A stretch of 64,000 nucleotides of DNA from Pseudomonas sp. MYb327 (GTDB lineage: Bacteria; Pseudomonadota; Gammaproteobacteria; Pseudomonadales; Pseudomonadaceae), in contig NZ_CP159258.1 of NCBI RefSeq assembly GCF_040438925.1, positions 1,688,001-1,752,000 of the forward strand, given 5' to 3'. Below are positions 34,424-44,241 of this stretch, piece after piece. How positions within the stretch are numbered: the stretch's first letter is position 1; every line of letters starts with the position of its first letter. Below the pieces are notes generated by a model, which worked only from the letters and a program-made list of their open reading frames with translations, ran no database searches and had not been told where the DNA came from. Both the position numbers and the translations under genes were made by a program.

Positions 34424-35500
34424 ATGGCAGATTTATACGAAAACCCAATGGGCCTGATGGGCTTCGAATTCATTGAGTTTGCATCGCCAACCCCGAACAC
34501 CCTGGAGCCGATCTTCGAGATCATGGGCTTCACCAAGGTAGCGACCCACCGCTCCAAAGACGTGCACCTGTATCGCCAGGGCGCGATCAACCTGATCCTG
34601 AACAACGAACCGAACAGCGTCGCCTCGTACTTTGCGGCCGAGCATGGTCCGTCGGTATGCGGCATGGCGTTCCGCGTCAAGGATTCGCAGAAAGCCTACA
34701 AGCGTGCCCTGGAACTCGGTGCTCAGCCGATCCACATCGATACCGGCCCGATGGAGCTGCACCTGCCGGCGATCAAAGGCATCGGCGGTGCGCCGCTGTA
34801 CCTGATCGACCGTTTTGGTGAAGGCAGCTCGATCTACGACATCGACTTCGTATACATCGAATGCGTTGACCGCAACCCGGTCGGCGCCGGTCTGAAGATC
34901 ATCGATCACCTGACCCATAACGTTTATCGCGGTCGCATGGCCTACTGGGCGAACTTCTACGAGAAACTGTTCAACTTCCGCGAGATCCGCTACTTCGACA
35001 TCAAGGGTGAATACACCGGCCTGACTTCCAAGGCGATGACCGCGCCGGACGGCATGATCCGCATTCCGTTGAACGAAGAGTCGTCCAAGGGCGCCGGGCA
35101 GATCGAAGAGTTCCTGATGCAGTTCAACGGCGAGGGTATCCAGCACGTTGCTTTCCTGGCCGATGACCTGATCAAGACCTGGGATCACCTGAAAAGCATC
35201 GGCATGCGCTTCATGACCGCGCCGCCAGACACCTACTACGAAATGCTCGAAGGCCGTTTGCCGAACCACGGCGAACCGGTGGGCGAACTGCAAGCGCGGG
35301 GCATTTTGCTGGACGGTTCGTCCGAATCGGGCGACAAGCGTCTGTTGCTGCAGATCTTCTCGGAAACCCTGATGGGCCCGGTGTTTTTCGAGTTCATCCA
35401 GCGTAAAGGCGATGATGGTTTCGGTGAGGGCAACTTCAAGGCGTTGTTCGAATCCATCGAGCGGGATCAGGTTCGTCGTGGTGTTCTCTCTACCGACTAA
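34424..35500 (+). CDS. hpd: 4-hydroxyphenylpyruvate dioxygenase
   Basis: Hpd turns 4-hydroxyphenylpyruvate into homogentisate in tyrosine breakdown. The 358-residue product matches the Pseudomonas enzyme in length. The iron ligands are His 162 (IIDHLTHNV), His 241 ([10 protein letters not shown]) and Glu 323 ([10 protein letters not shown]). The N-terminal half is the degenerate vicinal-chelate repeat. It stands alone with a REP behind it. The decayed homogentisate dioxygenase piece about 3 kb upstream belongs to the next step. Codon use is strongly optimised, suggesting high expression. Confidence 0.97.
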   Translation: MADLYENPMGLMGFEFIEFASPTPNTLEPIFEIMGFTKVATHRSKDVHLYRQGAINLILNNEPNSVASYFAAEHGPSVCGMAFRVKDSQKAYKRALELGAQPIHIDTGPMELHLPAIKGIGGAPLYLIDRFGEGSSIYDIDFVYIECVDRNPVGAGLKIIDHLTHNVYRGRMAYWANFYEKLFNFREIRYFDIKGEYTGLTSKAMTAPDGMIRIPLNEESSKGAGQIEEFLMQFNGEGIQHVAFLADDLIKTWDHLKSIGMRFMTAPPDTYYEMLEGRLPNHGEPVGELQARGILLDGSSESGDKRLLLQIFSETLMGPVFFEFIQRKGDDGFGEGNFKALFESIERDQVRRGVLSTD

Positions 35501-35520
35501 ACCATTGCCCCGATAAAACT

Positions 35521-35611
35521 GTGGGAGCCTGCCTGCTCGCGATAGCGATCTTTCAGTCAACATTAATGTTGAATCTGAAGACGCCTTCGCGAGCAGGCTC
35601 GCTCCCACATT
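35521..35611. repeat. REP pair (BIME-like)
   Basis: GTGGGAGCCTGCCTGCTCGC and the inverted GCGAGCAGGCTCGCTCCCAC enclose a short hairpin (CAACATTAATGTTG). It lies between hpd and the convergent permease gene. Confidence 0.85.
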
Positions 35612-35626
35612 TGTTTTTGGGTGTTC

Positions 35627-36508
35627 TTACGGGCGTCTTTGCCGCATCAAATGCTTGAAGCCTTCGAATACCAACACCAAAACCGCCATCCAGATCGGGA
35701 TGTAGGTCAGCCATTCCCCGGCCTTGATGCTTTCCCCGAGCAGCAACGCAACGCCGAGCAACAGTACCGGTTCGACGTAACTCAACAGTCCAAACAGGCT
35801 GAACGGCAGCAAGCGGCTGGCGATGATGTACACCACCAACGCCGAGGCGCTGATTACGCCCAGCAACGGGATCAGCAGCGACAACCACGGGTGCTGATCA
35901 AACACATTGAAGCCTTGTTCACCGCTCTGCACGAACCAGATTGCCACGGGCAGCGTCAGGGTCATGTCTAGCCATAAGCCACCGAGGTTGTCCGACGCCA
36001 AGCGTTTGCGCAGGACGAAGTAGGTCGGATAGCCAATGCACACCAGCAAGGTTGCCCAGGAAAAACCACCGACCTGGTACACCTCATTGATAACGCCAAG
36101 GCAGGCAAAAAACACCGCAATCTTTTGCAGGTAAGACAGGCGTTCGCCGTAGGCGAGCCGGCCGGTCAGGACCATGGTCAGCGGCAGCAGGAAATAACCC
36201 AGCGAGACATCCAGGCTGTAGCCGTTGAGCGGCGCCCACATGAACAGCCAGAGTTGCACGCCGAGCAGTGCAGAGGAGGCGATCAGTGCGGCCATTAGTG
36301 TTGGCTTGGCCATGACGCGCCGAACGATTTCGGCCACGCGTTTCCATTCCCCGGACACCACCATGAACACCGTCATGCACGGTACGGTCAGCAACATCCG
36401 CCAGCCAAAAATCTCCACGCCGCTCAAGGGGGTGAGCAGCGATGTGTAGTAATACATGACGGCAAACAGCACCGAGGCTGTGACCGATAAAACGATACCT
36501 TTAGACAA
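35627..36508 (-). CDS. rarD: EamA/RarD-family membrane transporter
   Basis: This inner-membrane protein of 293 residues has about ten hydrophobic segments in two EamA halves. It opens SKGIVLSVTASVLFAVMYYY and keeps the RarD-like LSGVEIFGWRMLLTVPCM and NGYSLDVSLGYFLLPLTMVL blocks. RarD members are drug/metabolite exporters, originally named for chloramphenicol sensitivity, with substrates mostly unknown. It is monocistronic and converges on hpd. Confidence in the subfamily is good, in the substrate none. Confidence 0.85.
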   Translation of the reverse strand: MSKGIVLSVTASVLFAVMYYYTSLLTPLSGVEIFGWRMLLTVPCMTVFMVVSGEWKRVAEIVRRVMAKPTLMAALIASSALLGVQLWLFMWAPLNGYSLDVSLGYFLLPLTMVLTGRLAYGERLSYLQKIAVFFACLGVINEVYQVGGFSWATLLVCIGYPTYFVLRKRLASDNLGGLWLDMTLTLPVAIWFVQSGEQGFNVFDQHPWLSLLIPLLGVISASALVVYIIASRLLPFSLFGLLSYVEPVLLLGVALLLGESIKAGEWLTYIPIWMAVLVLVFEGFKHLMRQRRP

Positions 36509-36620
36509 ACTGTCCTCGCGAAGTTGACGGTAAAACGGGTTGCGGAGGATACGTGGTTTTTGTGCTGAATATTGGCCGGATGATCGATATTTTCAACATT
36601 GCTGGCACGATTCAAAACCC

Positions 36621-36706
36621 TGTGTGAGCCTGCTCGCGATAGCGGAGGATCAGTCCACATCAATGTTGGATGTGAATCCGCTATCGCTGGCAAGCCAGCT
36701 CCTACA
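36621..36706. repeat. REP pair
   Basis: GTGTGAGCCTGCTCGCGATA is paired across a short spacer with TATCGCTGGCAAGCCAGCTC. It mixes the two REP sub-types of this window. Confidence 0.75.
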
Positions 36707-36720
36707 AGTAATGAGTGTTT

Positions 36721-37734
36721 TCAGTTATTGCGTGGTTTGCGGCCTGACACAAAGTGACTCACGTCATTGAACCCCGGCGTGGAAGCATGCCCGGATGTCA
36801 CCAGCGAATCGATGAACGCTTCATCTTCAGCCGTAATCTTCACTGCCTGCGCCTTAGTGTAGGCATCCCACTGCTCTTCGGTACGCGGGCCGACGATGGC
36901 CGAGGTGACGGCGCTGTTGTTGAGGACCCAGGCGATCGCGAACTCGACAATTCCGACACCACGTTCCTGGGTGTATTGCTGGATCTGCTGGGCAATGCGC
37001 AGGGACTCCACGCGCCATTCGGTTTCCAGAATGCGCTTGTCGGCGCGTCCGGCGCGGCTGTTGGCGTCCGGTCTCACGTCCGGCGCGTACTTGCCGCTGA
37101 GCACCCCGCGCGCCAGCGGGCTGTAGGGAACCACGCCGAGGCCGTAGGTTTGCGCGGCTGTGATCTGTTCGGTTTCAGCCTGGCGGTTGACGATGTTGTA
37201 CAGCGGCTGGCTGATGACGGGGCGGTCGACACCGAGTTTGTCGGCGATCCGAATCACCTCGGCGATGCGCCAGCCACGGTAGTTCGACAAACCCCAGTAA
37301 CGGATTTTGCCTTGGCGAAGCAAATCGCCAATGGCCGACACCGTCACTTCCAGCGGCGTGTTGTGGTCTTCACGGTGCAGGTAGTAGATGTCGAGATAGT
37401 CGGTGCCCAGGCGCGTAAGGCTGGCGTCGATGCCGTTGAAGATGTGCTTGCGGCTCAAGCCGCTGCGGTTAGGCATACCGTCCACCGGACCGAAGCCGAC
37501 CTTGGTGGCCAGCACCCATTCCTGGCGGCGACTGGCGATGGCTTCACCGACGATTTCTTCGGAACGGCCGTTGGTGTAGACGTCGGCGGTGTCGATGAAG
37601 TTGATGCCCTGGTCCCAGGCCTTGTCGATGATCCGCAGGGAATCTTCGGTACTGGTCTGTTCGCCGAACATCATCGTGCCCAGGGTCAGGGTGGAAACCT
37701 GCAAACCCGAATGACCCAGTGTGCGGTAGCTCAT
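36721..37734 (-). CDS. Aldo/keto reductase
   Basis: ATG at 37734 gives 337 residues; an ORF extension to 37767 is not supported. The barrel shows the catalytic tetrad as FIDTADVYTNG (Asp, Tyr), LATKVGF (Lys) and DIYYLHREDH (His). It continues with YWGLSNYRGW and the C-terminal NADP(H)-binding SAIVGPRTEEQWDAY. It resembles the Tas/YajO-like group. The natural substrate is unknown. It stands alone between REP elements. Confidence 0.9.
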   Translation of the reverse strand: MSYRTLGHSGLQVSTLTLGTMMFGEQTSTEDSLRIIDKAWDQGINFIDTADVYTNGRSEEIVGEAIASRRQEWVLATKVGFGPVDGMPNRSGLSRKHIFNGIDASLTRLGTDYLDIYYLHREDHNTPLEVTVSAIGDLLRQGKIRYWGLSNYRGWRIAEVIRIADKLGVDRPVISQPLYNIVNRQAETEQITAAQTYGLGVVPYSPLARGVLSGKYAPDVRPDANSRAGRADKRILETEWRVESLRIAQQIQQYTQERGVGIVEFAIAWVLNNSAVTSAIVGPRTEEQWDAYTKAQAVKITAEDEAFIDSLVTSGHASTPGFNDVSHFVSGRKPRNN

Positions 37735-37812
37735 GAGGAATTCCTTTTGCCGGAGGGAAAGGCTCAATCAAATACCAGAAAAACCGTCATCGGCAAACGC
37801 AATTTTGCCGCT

Positions 37813-37878
37813 GTGGGAGCCCGGCTTGCGGGCGATGGCGTCCTCGAAATCACCATCGCCGGCAAGCCGGGCTCCTAC
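37813..37878. repeat. REP pair
   Basis: TGTGGGAGCCCGGCTTGCGG and the inverted CGGCAAGCCGGGCTCCTACA bracket a 15-base spacer. Confidence 0.8.
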
Positions 37879-37889
37879 AGGGTTGGCGG

Positions 37890-39200
37890 TCAGGCGCGCA
37901 ATGTGCGGGTCATGCGCAGCGCCAGCAAACTCCCGCAAACAATCACACCCGCCAGCAGATACAACGCCGCATCGGTCGACCCGGTGCTGTCCTTGACCCA
38001 ACCCACCAGGTACGGGCTGAGGAAACCGGCCATTTGCCCCATTGAGTTGATCAGCGCCAGGCCACCAGCTGCAGCACCGGCACTGAGCAGCGCGGTGGGT
38101 ACGGGCCAGAACATTGGCAGGCCGGTGAGGGCACCCATGGTGGCGATGGTCAGGCCGAGAATGGCGATTGCCGGGTTGGCGGCGAAGTTCACCGCGATCA
38201 GCAGGCCCAGCGCGCCCATCAGCATAGGCACCACCAAATGCCAGCGACGTTCCTTGCGCAGGTCCGCCGAGCGGCCAACGAACAACATAAACAGCGCGGC
38301 CAACAGGTACGGAATTGCGCTCAACCAGCCAATCACCAGGTTATCGCTGAAGCCAAGATTCTTGATGATCGACGGCAGCCAGAAGTTGATCGCGTAGACA
38401 CCGCTCTGGATGCAGAAGTAGATCAAGCCAAACGCCCAGATCGCCGGGTTCTTGAACACTGCCAGCAGCGAATCCGTGGTGGTCTTCGGTTTGTTGGCCA
38501 GGTCTTCGGCGTGGTCGGCTTCGAGTACCGAGCGCTCGAACGGGGTCAGCCACTTGGCGTTGGCATAACTGTCGCTCAGCAGGAAGTACGCCAGTGCACC
38601 GAGGATCACCGTCGGAATACCTTGCAGCAGGAACATCCACTGCCAGCCGGCCAATCCACCCTGGCCCGCCGCGAAGTGGTTCAAAATCCAGCCGGAAAAC
38701 GGGCTGCCGAGCAGGCCGGACACCGGGATCGCCGACATGAACAGTGCCATGATGCGGCCACGGCGGAAGGTCGGGAACCACTGCGAAAGGTACAGCACCA
38801 CGCCCGGGAAGAACCCGGCTTCGGCCGCGCCGGTGAACAGGCGCAAGGTGTAGAACTCGGTTGGCGTGGTGACGAACAGCAGGCAAGTCGACAGCGTGCC
38901 CCAGGTGATCATCATCAGCGCAATCCAGCGCCGAGGACCGAACTTGGTCAACGCCAGGTTGCTCGGTACGCCGCACAGCACGTAGCCGATGAAGAAGATC
39001 CCGGCGCCGAGGCCGTACACGGTTTCGCTGAACTTCAGCGCGTCGAGCATCTGCAACTTGGCAAATCCAACGTTTACCCGGTCGAGGTAGTTGAACAGGT
39101 AGCAGATGAAAATGAAGGGAATCAAACGCAAGGTAATGCGCTTGTAGACGGCGTTTTTATCGTCAGCGATGGCCTGGGACGCTACGGCGCTCTGTGACAT
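37890..39200 (-). CDS. MFS transporter, anion:cation symporter (sugar-acid type)
   Basis: ATG at 39200 gives 436 residues with 12 membrane segments. The family block YLDRVNVGFAKLQM after helix 1 and RLFTGAAEAGFFPGVVLYLS in helix 4 are typical of the ACS group that carries glucarate, galactonate, tartrate and similar acids with protons. It is divergent from the CdaR-like activator gene across about 170 bases, so it is a likely target. With glycerate kinase next door, a role in uptake of a sugar acid is reasonable inference. Confidence 0.88.
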   Translation of the reverse strand: MSQSAVASQAIADDKNAVYKRITLRLIPFIFICYLFNYLDRVNVGFAKLQMLDALKFSETVYGLGAGIFFIGYVLCGVPSNLALTKFGPRRWIALMMITWGTLSTCLLFVTTPTEFYTLRLFTGAAEAGFFPGVVLYLSQWFPTFRRGRIMALFMSAIPVSGLLGSPFSGWILNHFAAGQGGLAGWQWMFLLQGIPTVILGALAYFLLSDSYANAKWLTPFERSVLEADHAEDLANKPKTTTDSLLAVFKNPAIWAFGLIYFCIQSGVYAINFWLPSIIKNLGFSDNLVIGWLSAIPYLLAALFMLFVGRSADLRKERRWHLVVPMLMGALGLLIAVNFAANPAIAILGLTIATMGALTGLPMFWPVPTALLSAGAAAGGLALINSMGQMAGFLSPYLVGWVKDSTGSTDAALYLLAGVIVCGSLLALRMTRTLRA

Positions 39201-39371
39201 GGCGGCTCTCTCTTTATTATGATTTTTTGCGATGCAAAGGGTAACGTTGATCGCCCAGAGAGTCTCGACCACCCTCGGGGCTGCTGTCTTTGTGCCTGAG
39301 CACAGGGTTTTCCTACAAGGCCTGTGCGGGTGAACAACCGCGCGTTTATAGCGTATTCAAGGATTACCGTT

Positions 39372-40496
39372 ATGTTTGAACTCGATCACGACCTGGCCCA
39401 GGACATCGTCGACCGGGCGATGGCCATCCTGCCGTACAACGTCAACGTCATGGACAGCCAGGGCCTGATCCTTGGCAGCGGCGAGCCAGAGCGGGTCAAC
39501 ACCCGGCATGAAGGCGCACAACTGGTGTTGGCCAACGGCCGCGTGGTTGAAATCGACGCGCAAACCGCGATCCACCTCAAGGGCGTACAGCCGGGCATCA
39601 ACCTGCCGCTGATGCTCGACCAGCGTTTGATCGGCGTGCTCGGCATTACTGGCGAACCCGAACAATTGCGCACTTATGCCGAACTGGTGCGCATGACCGC
39701 GGAGATGCTGGTCGGCCAGCGCAATCAGCAGGCCGAGCAGCAATGGCGGCGCCAGCGCTGCGATGATCTGTTGGCGTTGCTGCTCAGTGATGCCGGTGGC
39801 TCTCCGCGATTGGTCGACGAAGCGCAACAGCTTGGCCTCAAGCCACAAATGACGCGGGTGCCGTACCTGTTTGAGTTGGGCCAGGAGCATGGCCCGGGAC
39901 AAACCGTCGAGGCGCTCAGTGCCTGGCTGACCTCACGCTATCCGGACAGTTGGTGCGTGAGTTCGGCCAAGACCTCATTGCTCTGGTGCCGACCGGCCAA
40001 CCAGAACATCGAGAATGATCGCCTGCTGGAAAAGCTCGATGGCCTCGGCTGGAACATTCTGCGCATTGCCGTGGGCGGGCAGGCTGATGGGCTGACGGGA
40101 TTGCGCCGCTGTTATCGTCGGGTTGGTGACTTGTTGGCCTATGGGCGCGATGTCTTGCCCCAATCGCGCTTATTGACGCTGACTCGCTATCGATTGCCGG
40201 TGATGCTCTGGCGGCATCGCAACGACGATGCGCTGGACGAATTGCTCAACCCGTTGCGCAAGGTCATTGCCAAGGACAACAACGGCCAGCTGCTGGCGAC
40301 CCTGCGCAGTTGGTGCGAACACGATGGGCAGAGTCAGGCCTGTGCCGATGCGTTGGGTATTCATCGCAACAGCTTGCGGTATCGAATGGAGCGGATTGCC
40401 GAGCTGAGTGGGGTTGATCCATTGAAGCTGGACGGGATGCTGGCGTTGTATCTTGGCGTACAGCTATTACCCCAGAGCGACTCAGGTTCCTTGTAG
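39372..40496 (+). CDS. cdaR: CdaR-like sugar-diacid transcription activator
   Basis: ATG at 39372 has an AAGGA site. The 374-residue protein begins with the diacid recognition domain (LAQDIVDRAMAILPYNVNVM, LILGSGEPERVNTRHEGA and AIHLKGVQPGINLPL). It ends with a PucR/CdaR-type helix-turn-helix (ACADALGIHRNSLRYRMERI). CdaR in E. coli activates glucarate, galactarate and glycerate genes. Here the flanking MFS carrier and downstream glycerate kinase are the obvious targets. Confidence 0.88.
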   Translation: MFELDHDLAQDIVDRAMAILPYNVNVMDSQGLILGSGEPERVNTRHEGAQLVLANGRVVEIDAQTAIHLKGVQPGINLPLMLDQRLIGVLGITGEPEQLRTYAELVRMTAEMLVGQRNQQAEQQWRRQRCDDLLALLLSDAGGSPRLVDEAQQLGLKPQMTRVPYLFELGQEHGPGQTVEALSAWLTSRYPDSWCVSSAKTSLLWCRPANQNIENDRLLEKLDGLGWNILRIAVGGQADGLTGLRRCYRRVGDLLAYGRDVLPQSRLLTLTRYRLPVMLWRHRNDDALDELLNPLRKVIAKDNNGQLLATLRSWCEHDGQSQACADALGIHRNSLRYRMERIAELSGVDPLKLDGMLALYLGVQLLPQSDSGSL

Positions 40497-40583
40497 GAGC
40501 GGCTTGCTGGCGATAGCGGTGGGTCAGATAACGTTGATGTTGAAGGCTCCGACGTCATCGCCAGCAAGCCGGCTCCTACAGGG
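40493..40583. repeat. REP pair
   Basis: GTAGGAGCGGCTTGCTGGCG and the inverted GCCAGCAAGCCGGCTCCTAC bracket the gap between the regulator and glycerate kinase genes. Confidence 0.85.
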
Positions 40584-40706
40584 GGACGTGTGAATACGGG
40601 CTTTTGTGGAAATGAACAATAATCCTCTGTGCGGCTTGTGCAGCGGACTGGCGTCATTGTTCGTGCCTGCTGGCAGCATGATCTCCATAACAACCGGAGA
40701 GTACCC

Positions 40707-41849
40707 ATGAAAATCGTCATCGCCCCTGACTCGTTCAAGGACAGCCTGAGTGCTCAAGGCGTGGCTGATGCTATCGCGCTTGGACTGGCGGAAGTCTGGC
40801 CCGATGCGCAACTGGTCAAGTGCCCGATGGCCGACGGCGGGGAAGGGACGGTCGAATCCGTGCTGGCAGCGTGCAATGGCGAATTGCGCCGCACTGAGGT
40901 TCGCGGACCTCTGGGTGCGCCGGTGAATGCCGCATGGGGCTGGTTGCCCGACAGCCACACCGCAATCATCGAAATGGCCGAAGCCAGCGGTTTGCAGCTG
41001 GTGCCGTTGGGGCAGCGCGATGCGCGCATTTGCAGCACGTATGGCACGGGCGAGTTGATTCGCGCCGCTCTGGACGTTGGCGCACAACGGGTGATTCTGG
41101 CCATTGGTGGCAGTGCGACCAATGACGCAGGTGCCGGGGCCATGCAAGCGTTGGGCGTGCAACTGCTGGATGCACAGGGGCAAACTCTTGCTCCGGGCGG
41201 CGTTGCATTGGCGCAATTGGCGCAGATCGACTTGAGTGAAATCGACTCGCGTTTGACCAGTGTGCGTTTCGACATCGCCGCCGACGTCAACAACCCACTG
41301 TGCGGCCCCCACGGTGCTTCTGCCATTTTCGGCCCGCAAAAAGGTGCCACGCCCGAACAAGTCCAGCAATTGGATCAGGCGCTGGGGCACTTTGCCGATC
41401 ACTGCGCCAAGGTGTTGGAAAAAGACGTGCGCAATGAACCCGGCAGCGGTGCGGCGGGCGGTTTGGGGTTTGGTGCCAAGGCGTTCCTGGGCGCGCAATT
41501 CATGGCCGGGGTCGAGGTGGTTGCCGAGCTGGTGGGCCTGGCTGACGCGGTAAAAAATGCCGATCTGGTCATCACCGGCGAAGGCCGTTTTGACGCGCAG
41601 ACCCTGCGAGGCAAGACGCCCTTTGGCGTGGCTCGGATCGCTCGACAATACGGCGTGCCGGTCATCGTCATTGCCGGCACGCTGGGCGAGGGTTACCAGG
41701 CGTTGTATGCCCACGGCATCGACGCAGCGTTTGCCCTGGCGAGTGGGCCGATGACTCTGGAGCAGGCCTGCGCCGAAGCGCCGCGTCTGTTGCACGAGCG
41801 GGCGAGCGATGTGGCACGGGTCTGGCGGATGGCTGCGCGCAAGGGCTGA
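40707..41849 (+). CDS. garK: Glycerate kinase (GarK/GlxK family)
   Basis: This kinase phosphorylates glycerate for entry into glycolysis. ATG at 40707 follows CCGGAGAG, giving 380 residues, the family length; the ORF extension to 40629 is spurious. The opening KIVIAPDSFKDSLSAQGVAD, the Gly-rich AIGGSATNDAGAGAMQALGV and the C-terminal LVITGEGRFDAQTLRGKTPF are family hallmarks. It fits a sugar-diacid or glyoxylate route with the CdaR-like gene upstream. Confidence 0.94.
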   Translation: MKIVIAPDSFKDSLSAQGVADAIALGLAEVWPDAQLVKCPMADGGEGTVESVLAACNGELRRTEVRGPLGAPVNAAWGWLPDSHTAIIEMAEASGLQLVPLGQRDARICSTYGTGELIRAALDVGAQRVILAIGGSATNDAGAGAMQALGVQLLDAQGQTLAPGGVALAQLAQIDLSEIDSRLTSVRFDIAADVNNPLCGPHGASAIFGPQKGATPEQVQQLDQALGHFADHCAKVLEKDVRNEPGSGAAGGLGFGAKAFLGAQFMAGVEVVAELVGLADAVKNADLVITGEGRFDAQTLRGKTPFGVARIARQYGVPVIVIAGTLGEGYQALYAHGIDAAFALASGPMTLEQACAEAPRLLHERASDVARVWRMAARKG

Positions 41850-41939
41850 CCCGCTGACACTGGATATTAATGCCAGGGTGGCGTGTTTCGTGATTTGAGA
41901 TAGGGTTGAGGCTTGGATCCCGCGCGACAGGAGAATTAC

Positions 41940-43127
41940 ATGCGCTATTCAGCCTTGACCCAACGAATCGCCGGTGACGGAGCGGCGGCCTGGCAGATTC
42001 ATGATCGAGCGCTGCAATTGCGCGCACAGGGTGTCGACGTGCTGCTGTTGTCGATCGGCGATCCGGATTTCGACACGCCGCAGCCTGTCGTTCAAGCCGC
42101 CATCGCCAGTTTGTTGGCCGGTGACACGCACTATCCGCAAGTGCGCGGCAGTCGAGGGCTACGCAACAGCATTGCCCGCCAACATCGCAAACGCAGTGGT
42201 CAGCCGGTCGATGTCGACCATGTGATCGTCATGCCCGGTGCGCAATGCGCGGTGTATTCGGTTGCGCAATGCCTGCTTGATCCGGGCGATGAAGTGATTG
42301 TTGCCGAGCCAATGTACGTGACCTATGAGGGCGTGATCGGCGCCTGTGGGGCGAAAGTGGTGCCGGTGCCGGTGCGGCCCGAGAACGGTTTCCGCGTCGA
42401 TCCGCTGGATGTTGCAACCTGCATCACACCCAGGACGCGGGCGATCCTGCTCAACAGTCCAAACAATCCTTCTGGCGCCAGTTTGTCGCGCAAGATCTGG
42501 CAAGAACTGGCGTCATTGTGCATTCGCCACGACTTGTGGCTGATCAGCGACGAGGTTTACAGCGACCTGCTTTTCGACGGCGAACACATCAGCCCGGCGA
42601 GCCTGCCGGGCATGGCCGAGCGCACCGCGACGATCAATAGTCTGTCCAAGTCCCACGCCATGAGCGGATGGCGCGTGGGCTGGGTGATCGGGCCGAAAAC
42701 CATGGCCGATCACCTGGAGCATCTGTCGTTGTGCATGCTGTTCGGGATTCCGGAGTTCATCCAGAACGCCGCGCAATTGGCGCTTGATGAAGATTTGCCG
42801 GAAGTGGCGCAGATGCGGGAGGAGTACCGCCAGCGTCGCGACCTGGTGTGTACCAGCCTGAACCAATGCCCGGGCATCCGCGCCATTCGCCCGGATGGCG
42901 GCATGTTCGTGATGGCCGATGTGCGCCAGACCGGGTTGACGGCACAGCGCTTCGCCGAGCGGCTGCTGGAAGGTTATGGTGTGTCGGTGCTGGCGGGGGA
43001 GGCGTTCGGGCCGAGTGCGGCGGGGCATATCCGAATCGGCTTGGTGGTGGATCAGGTGCAGCTGGCGGATGCGTGTCGGCGGATTGCGCTGTGTGCGACA
43101 GATTTGCTGGAGGCGCGGCGGGCCTGA
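41940..43127 (+). CDS. aruH: Arginine-pyruvate transaminase-like aminotransferase
   Basis: This class I/II PLP enzyme has 395 residues and starts at ATG 41940 after ACAGGAGAA. The N-terminus (RYSALTQRIAGDGAAAWQIH) and blocks such as GDPDFDTPQPVV, NSPNNPSGASL and SLSKSHAMSGWRVGWVIG (PLP Lys) read very like Pseudomonas AruH, which moves the alpha-amino group of arginine to pyruvate. The usual partner aruI is not seen next to it. It may have another amino-acid substrate. It lies 90 bases after garK. Confidence 0.8.
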   Translation: MRYSALTQRIAGDGAAAWQIHDRALQLRAQGVDVLLLSIGDPDFDTPQPVVQAAIASLLAGDTHYPQVRGSRGLRNSIARQHRKRSGQPVDVDHVIVMPGAQCAVYSVAQCLLDPGDEVIVAEPMYVTYEGVIGACGAKVVPVPVRPENGFRVDPLDVATCITPRTRAILLNSPNNPSGASLSRKIWQELASLCIRHDLWLISDEVYSDLLFDGEHISPASLPGMAERTATINSLSKSHAMSGWRVGWVIGPKTMADHLEHLSLCMLFGIPEFIQNAAQLALDEDLPEVAQMREEYRQRRDLVCTSLNQCPGIRAIRPDGGMFVMADVRQTGLTAQRFAERLLEGYGVSVLAGEAFGPSAAGHIRIGLVVDQVQLADACRRIALCATDLLEARRA

Positions 43128-43143
43128 GGGATTTGCTGTGTTT

Positions 43144-43225
43144 GGGCGGGCCTTATCGCGAGCAGGCTCGCCCCCACATTGGATCTGTGACGTTGATCCC
43201 CTGTGGGAGCGAGCCTGCTCGCGAT
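43144..43225. repeat. REP pair
   Basis: CGCGAGCAGGCTCGCCCCCA and the inverted GTGGGAGCGAGCCTGCTCGC lie between the convergent aminotransferase and kguD genes. Confidence 0.85.
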
Positions 43226-43250
43226 GGTTATTTGGAGGGCAGCAAATTTT

Positions 43251-44234
43251 TCAGGCCTTCCACACCTGAGGATTCACTAAATTAGCCGGCCGTTCACCCG
43301 CCAGCGCCGACAGCAGATTATCCACCGCACACCTGGCCATCGCCTCCCGCGTCTCATGGGTGGCCGAGCCAATGTGCGGGGTCGCCACCACGTTGTTCAA
43401 CTGCAACAACGGCGAATCCTGGTTCAACGGCTCGCGCTCGAACACATCCAGCCCCGCCGCGCGAATCTGGCCTGAGCGCAAGGCTTCAATCAGCGCCTTT
43501 TCGTCGACCACTTTGCCCCGGGAAATATTGATGAAGATGCTTTCCGGGCGCATCGCGGCGAACTCCTCGGTGCCGATCAACCCTTCGGTTTCCGCCGTCA
43601 GGGGCAAGGTCAGGCAAATGAAATCCGCCTGTTGCAACAGCTCCGTCAAGCCGCGGTATTGCGCGTTGAATCGCTGCTCCACCGCCGGTTTCGGCGAGTG
43701 GCTGTGGTAAATCACCGGCATGCCGAAACCAAAATGCCCACGCTGGGCCAGTGCTTCACCGATGCGCCCCATGCCGATGATGCCAAGGGTTTTACCGTGC
43801 ACGTCGCTGCCGAAATGCGCCGGGCCGATGTTGCGGGTCCATTGGCCCTGGCGAATCATGTTGGCCAATTCCACGACGCGGCGGGCGGTTGCCAGAATCA
43901 ACGCAAAACCGGTGTCGGCGGTGGTTTCGGTGAGCACATCGGGCGTGTTGCTGAGCAAAATGCGCCGCTCGGTGAGGTAGTCGATGTCGTAGTTATCGAC
44001 GCCCACCGAGACACTGGCGATGGCTTCCAGGTCGGGCGCCAGATCCAGCAGTCCGGCATCCAGTTTCAGGCTGGCACCAAGCAAGCCTTGGGCGCGGGGC
44101 AGGGCCTCGCGCAGTTTGGCCAGGCCCTCGGCATCCAGGCTTTCGATCAGCGTCACTTCGGCCTTTTCGTGCAGGCGAGCCATCAGCAGCGGCGAGAGTT
44201 TCTTGTACAGAACAACCTGCTTTTTCATAGTCAT
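43251..44234 (-). CDS. kguD: 2-keto-6-phosphogluconate/2-hydroxyacid reductase
   Basis: KguD reduces 2-keto-6-phosphogluconate to 6-phosphogluconate with NAD(P)H. The 327-residue product is a D-2-hydroxyacid dehydrogenase. The nucleotide motif is LGIIGMGRIGEALAQRGHFG. The catalytic Arg is in NISRGKVVDE, Glu in DVFEREPL and His in ATPHIGSAT. The gene follows kguT by 7 bases and is last in kguE-kguK-kguT-kguD. In isolation it could be called a glyoxylate/2-ketogluconate reductase. The operon fixes the role. Confidence 0.9.
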   Translation of the reverse strand: MTMKKQVVLYKKLSPLLMARLHEKAEVTLIESLDAEGLAKLREALPRAQGLLGASLKLDAGLLDLAPDLEAIASVSVGVDNYDIDYLTERRILLSNTPDVLTETTADTGFALILATARRVVELANMIRQGQWTRNIGPAHFGSDVHGKTLGIIGMGRIGEALAQRGHFGFGMPVIYHSHSPKPAVEQRFNAQYRGLTELLQQADFICLTLPLTAETEGLIGTEEFAAMRPESIFINISRGKVVDEKALIEALRSGQIRAAGLDVFEREPLNQDSPLLQLNNVVATPHIGSATHETREAMARCAVDNLLSALAGERPANLVNPQVWKA

Positions 44235-44241
44235 CTCTCAA

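Noticed and set aside
36754..38397. Plus-strand frame of 547 codons opposite the aldo/keto reductase and MFS genes
   Set aside because: It runs antisense through two real genes and a REP, with no ribosome site or domain.
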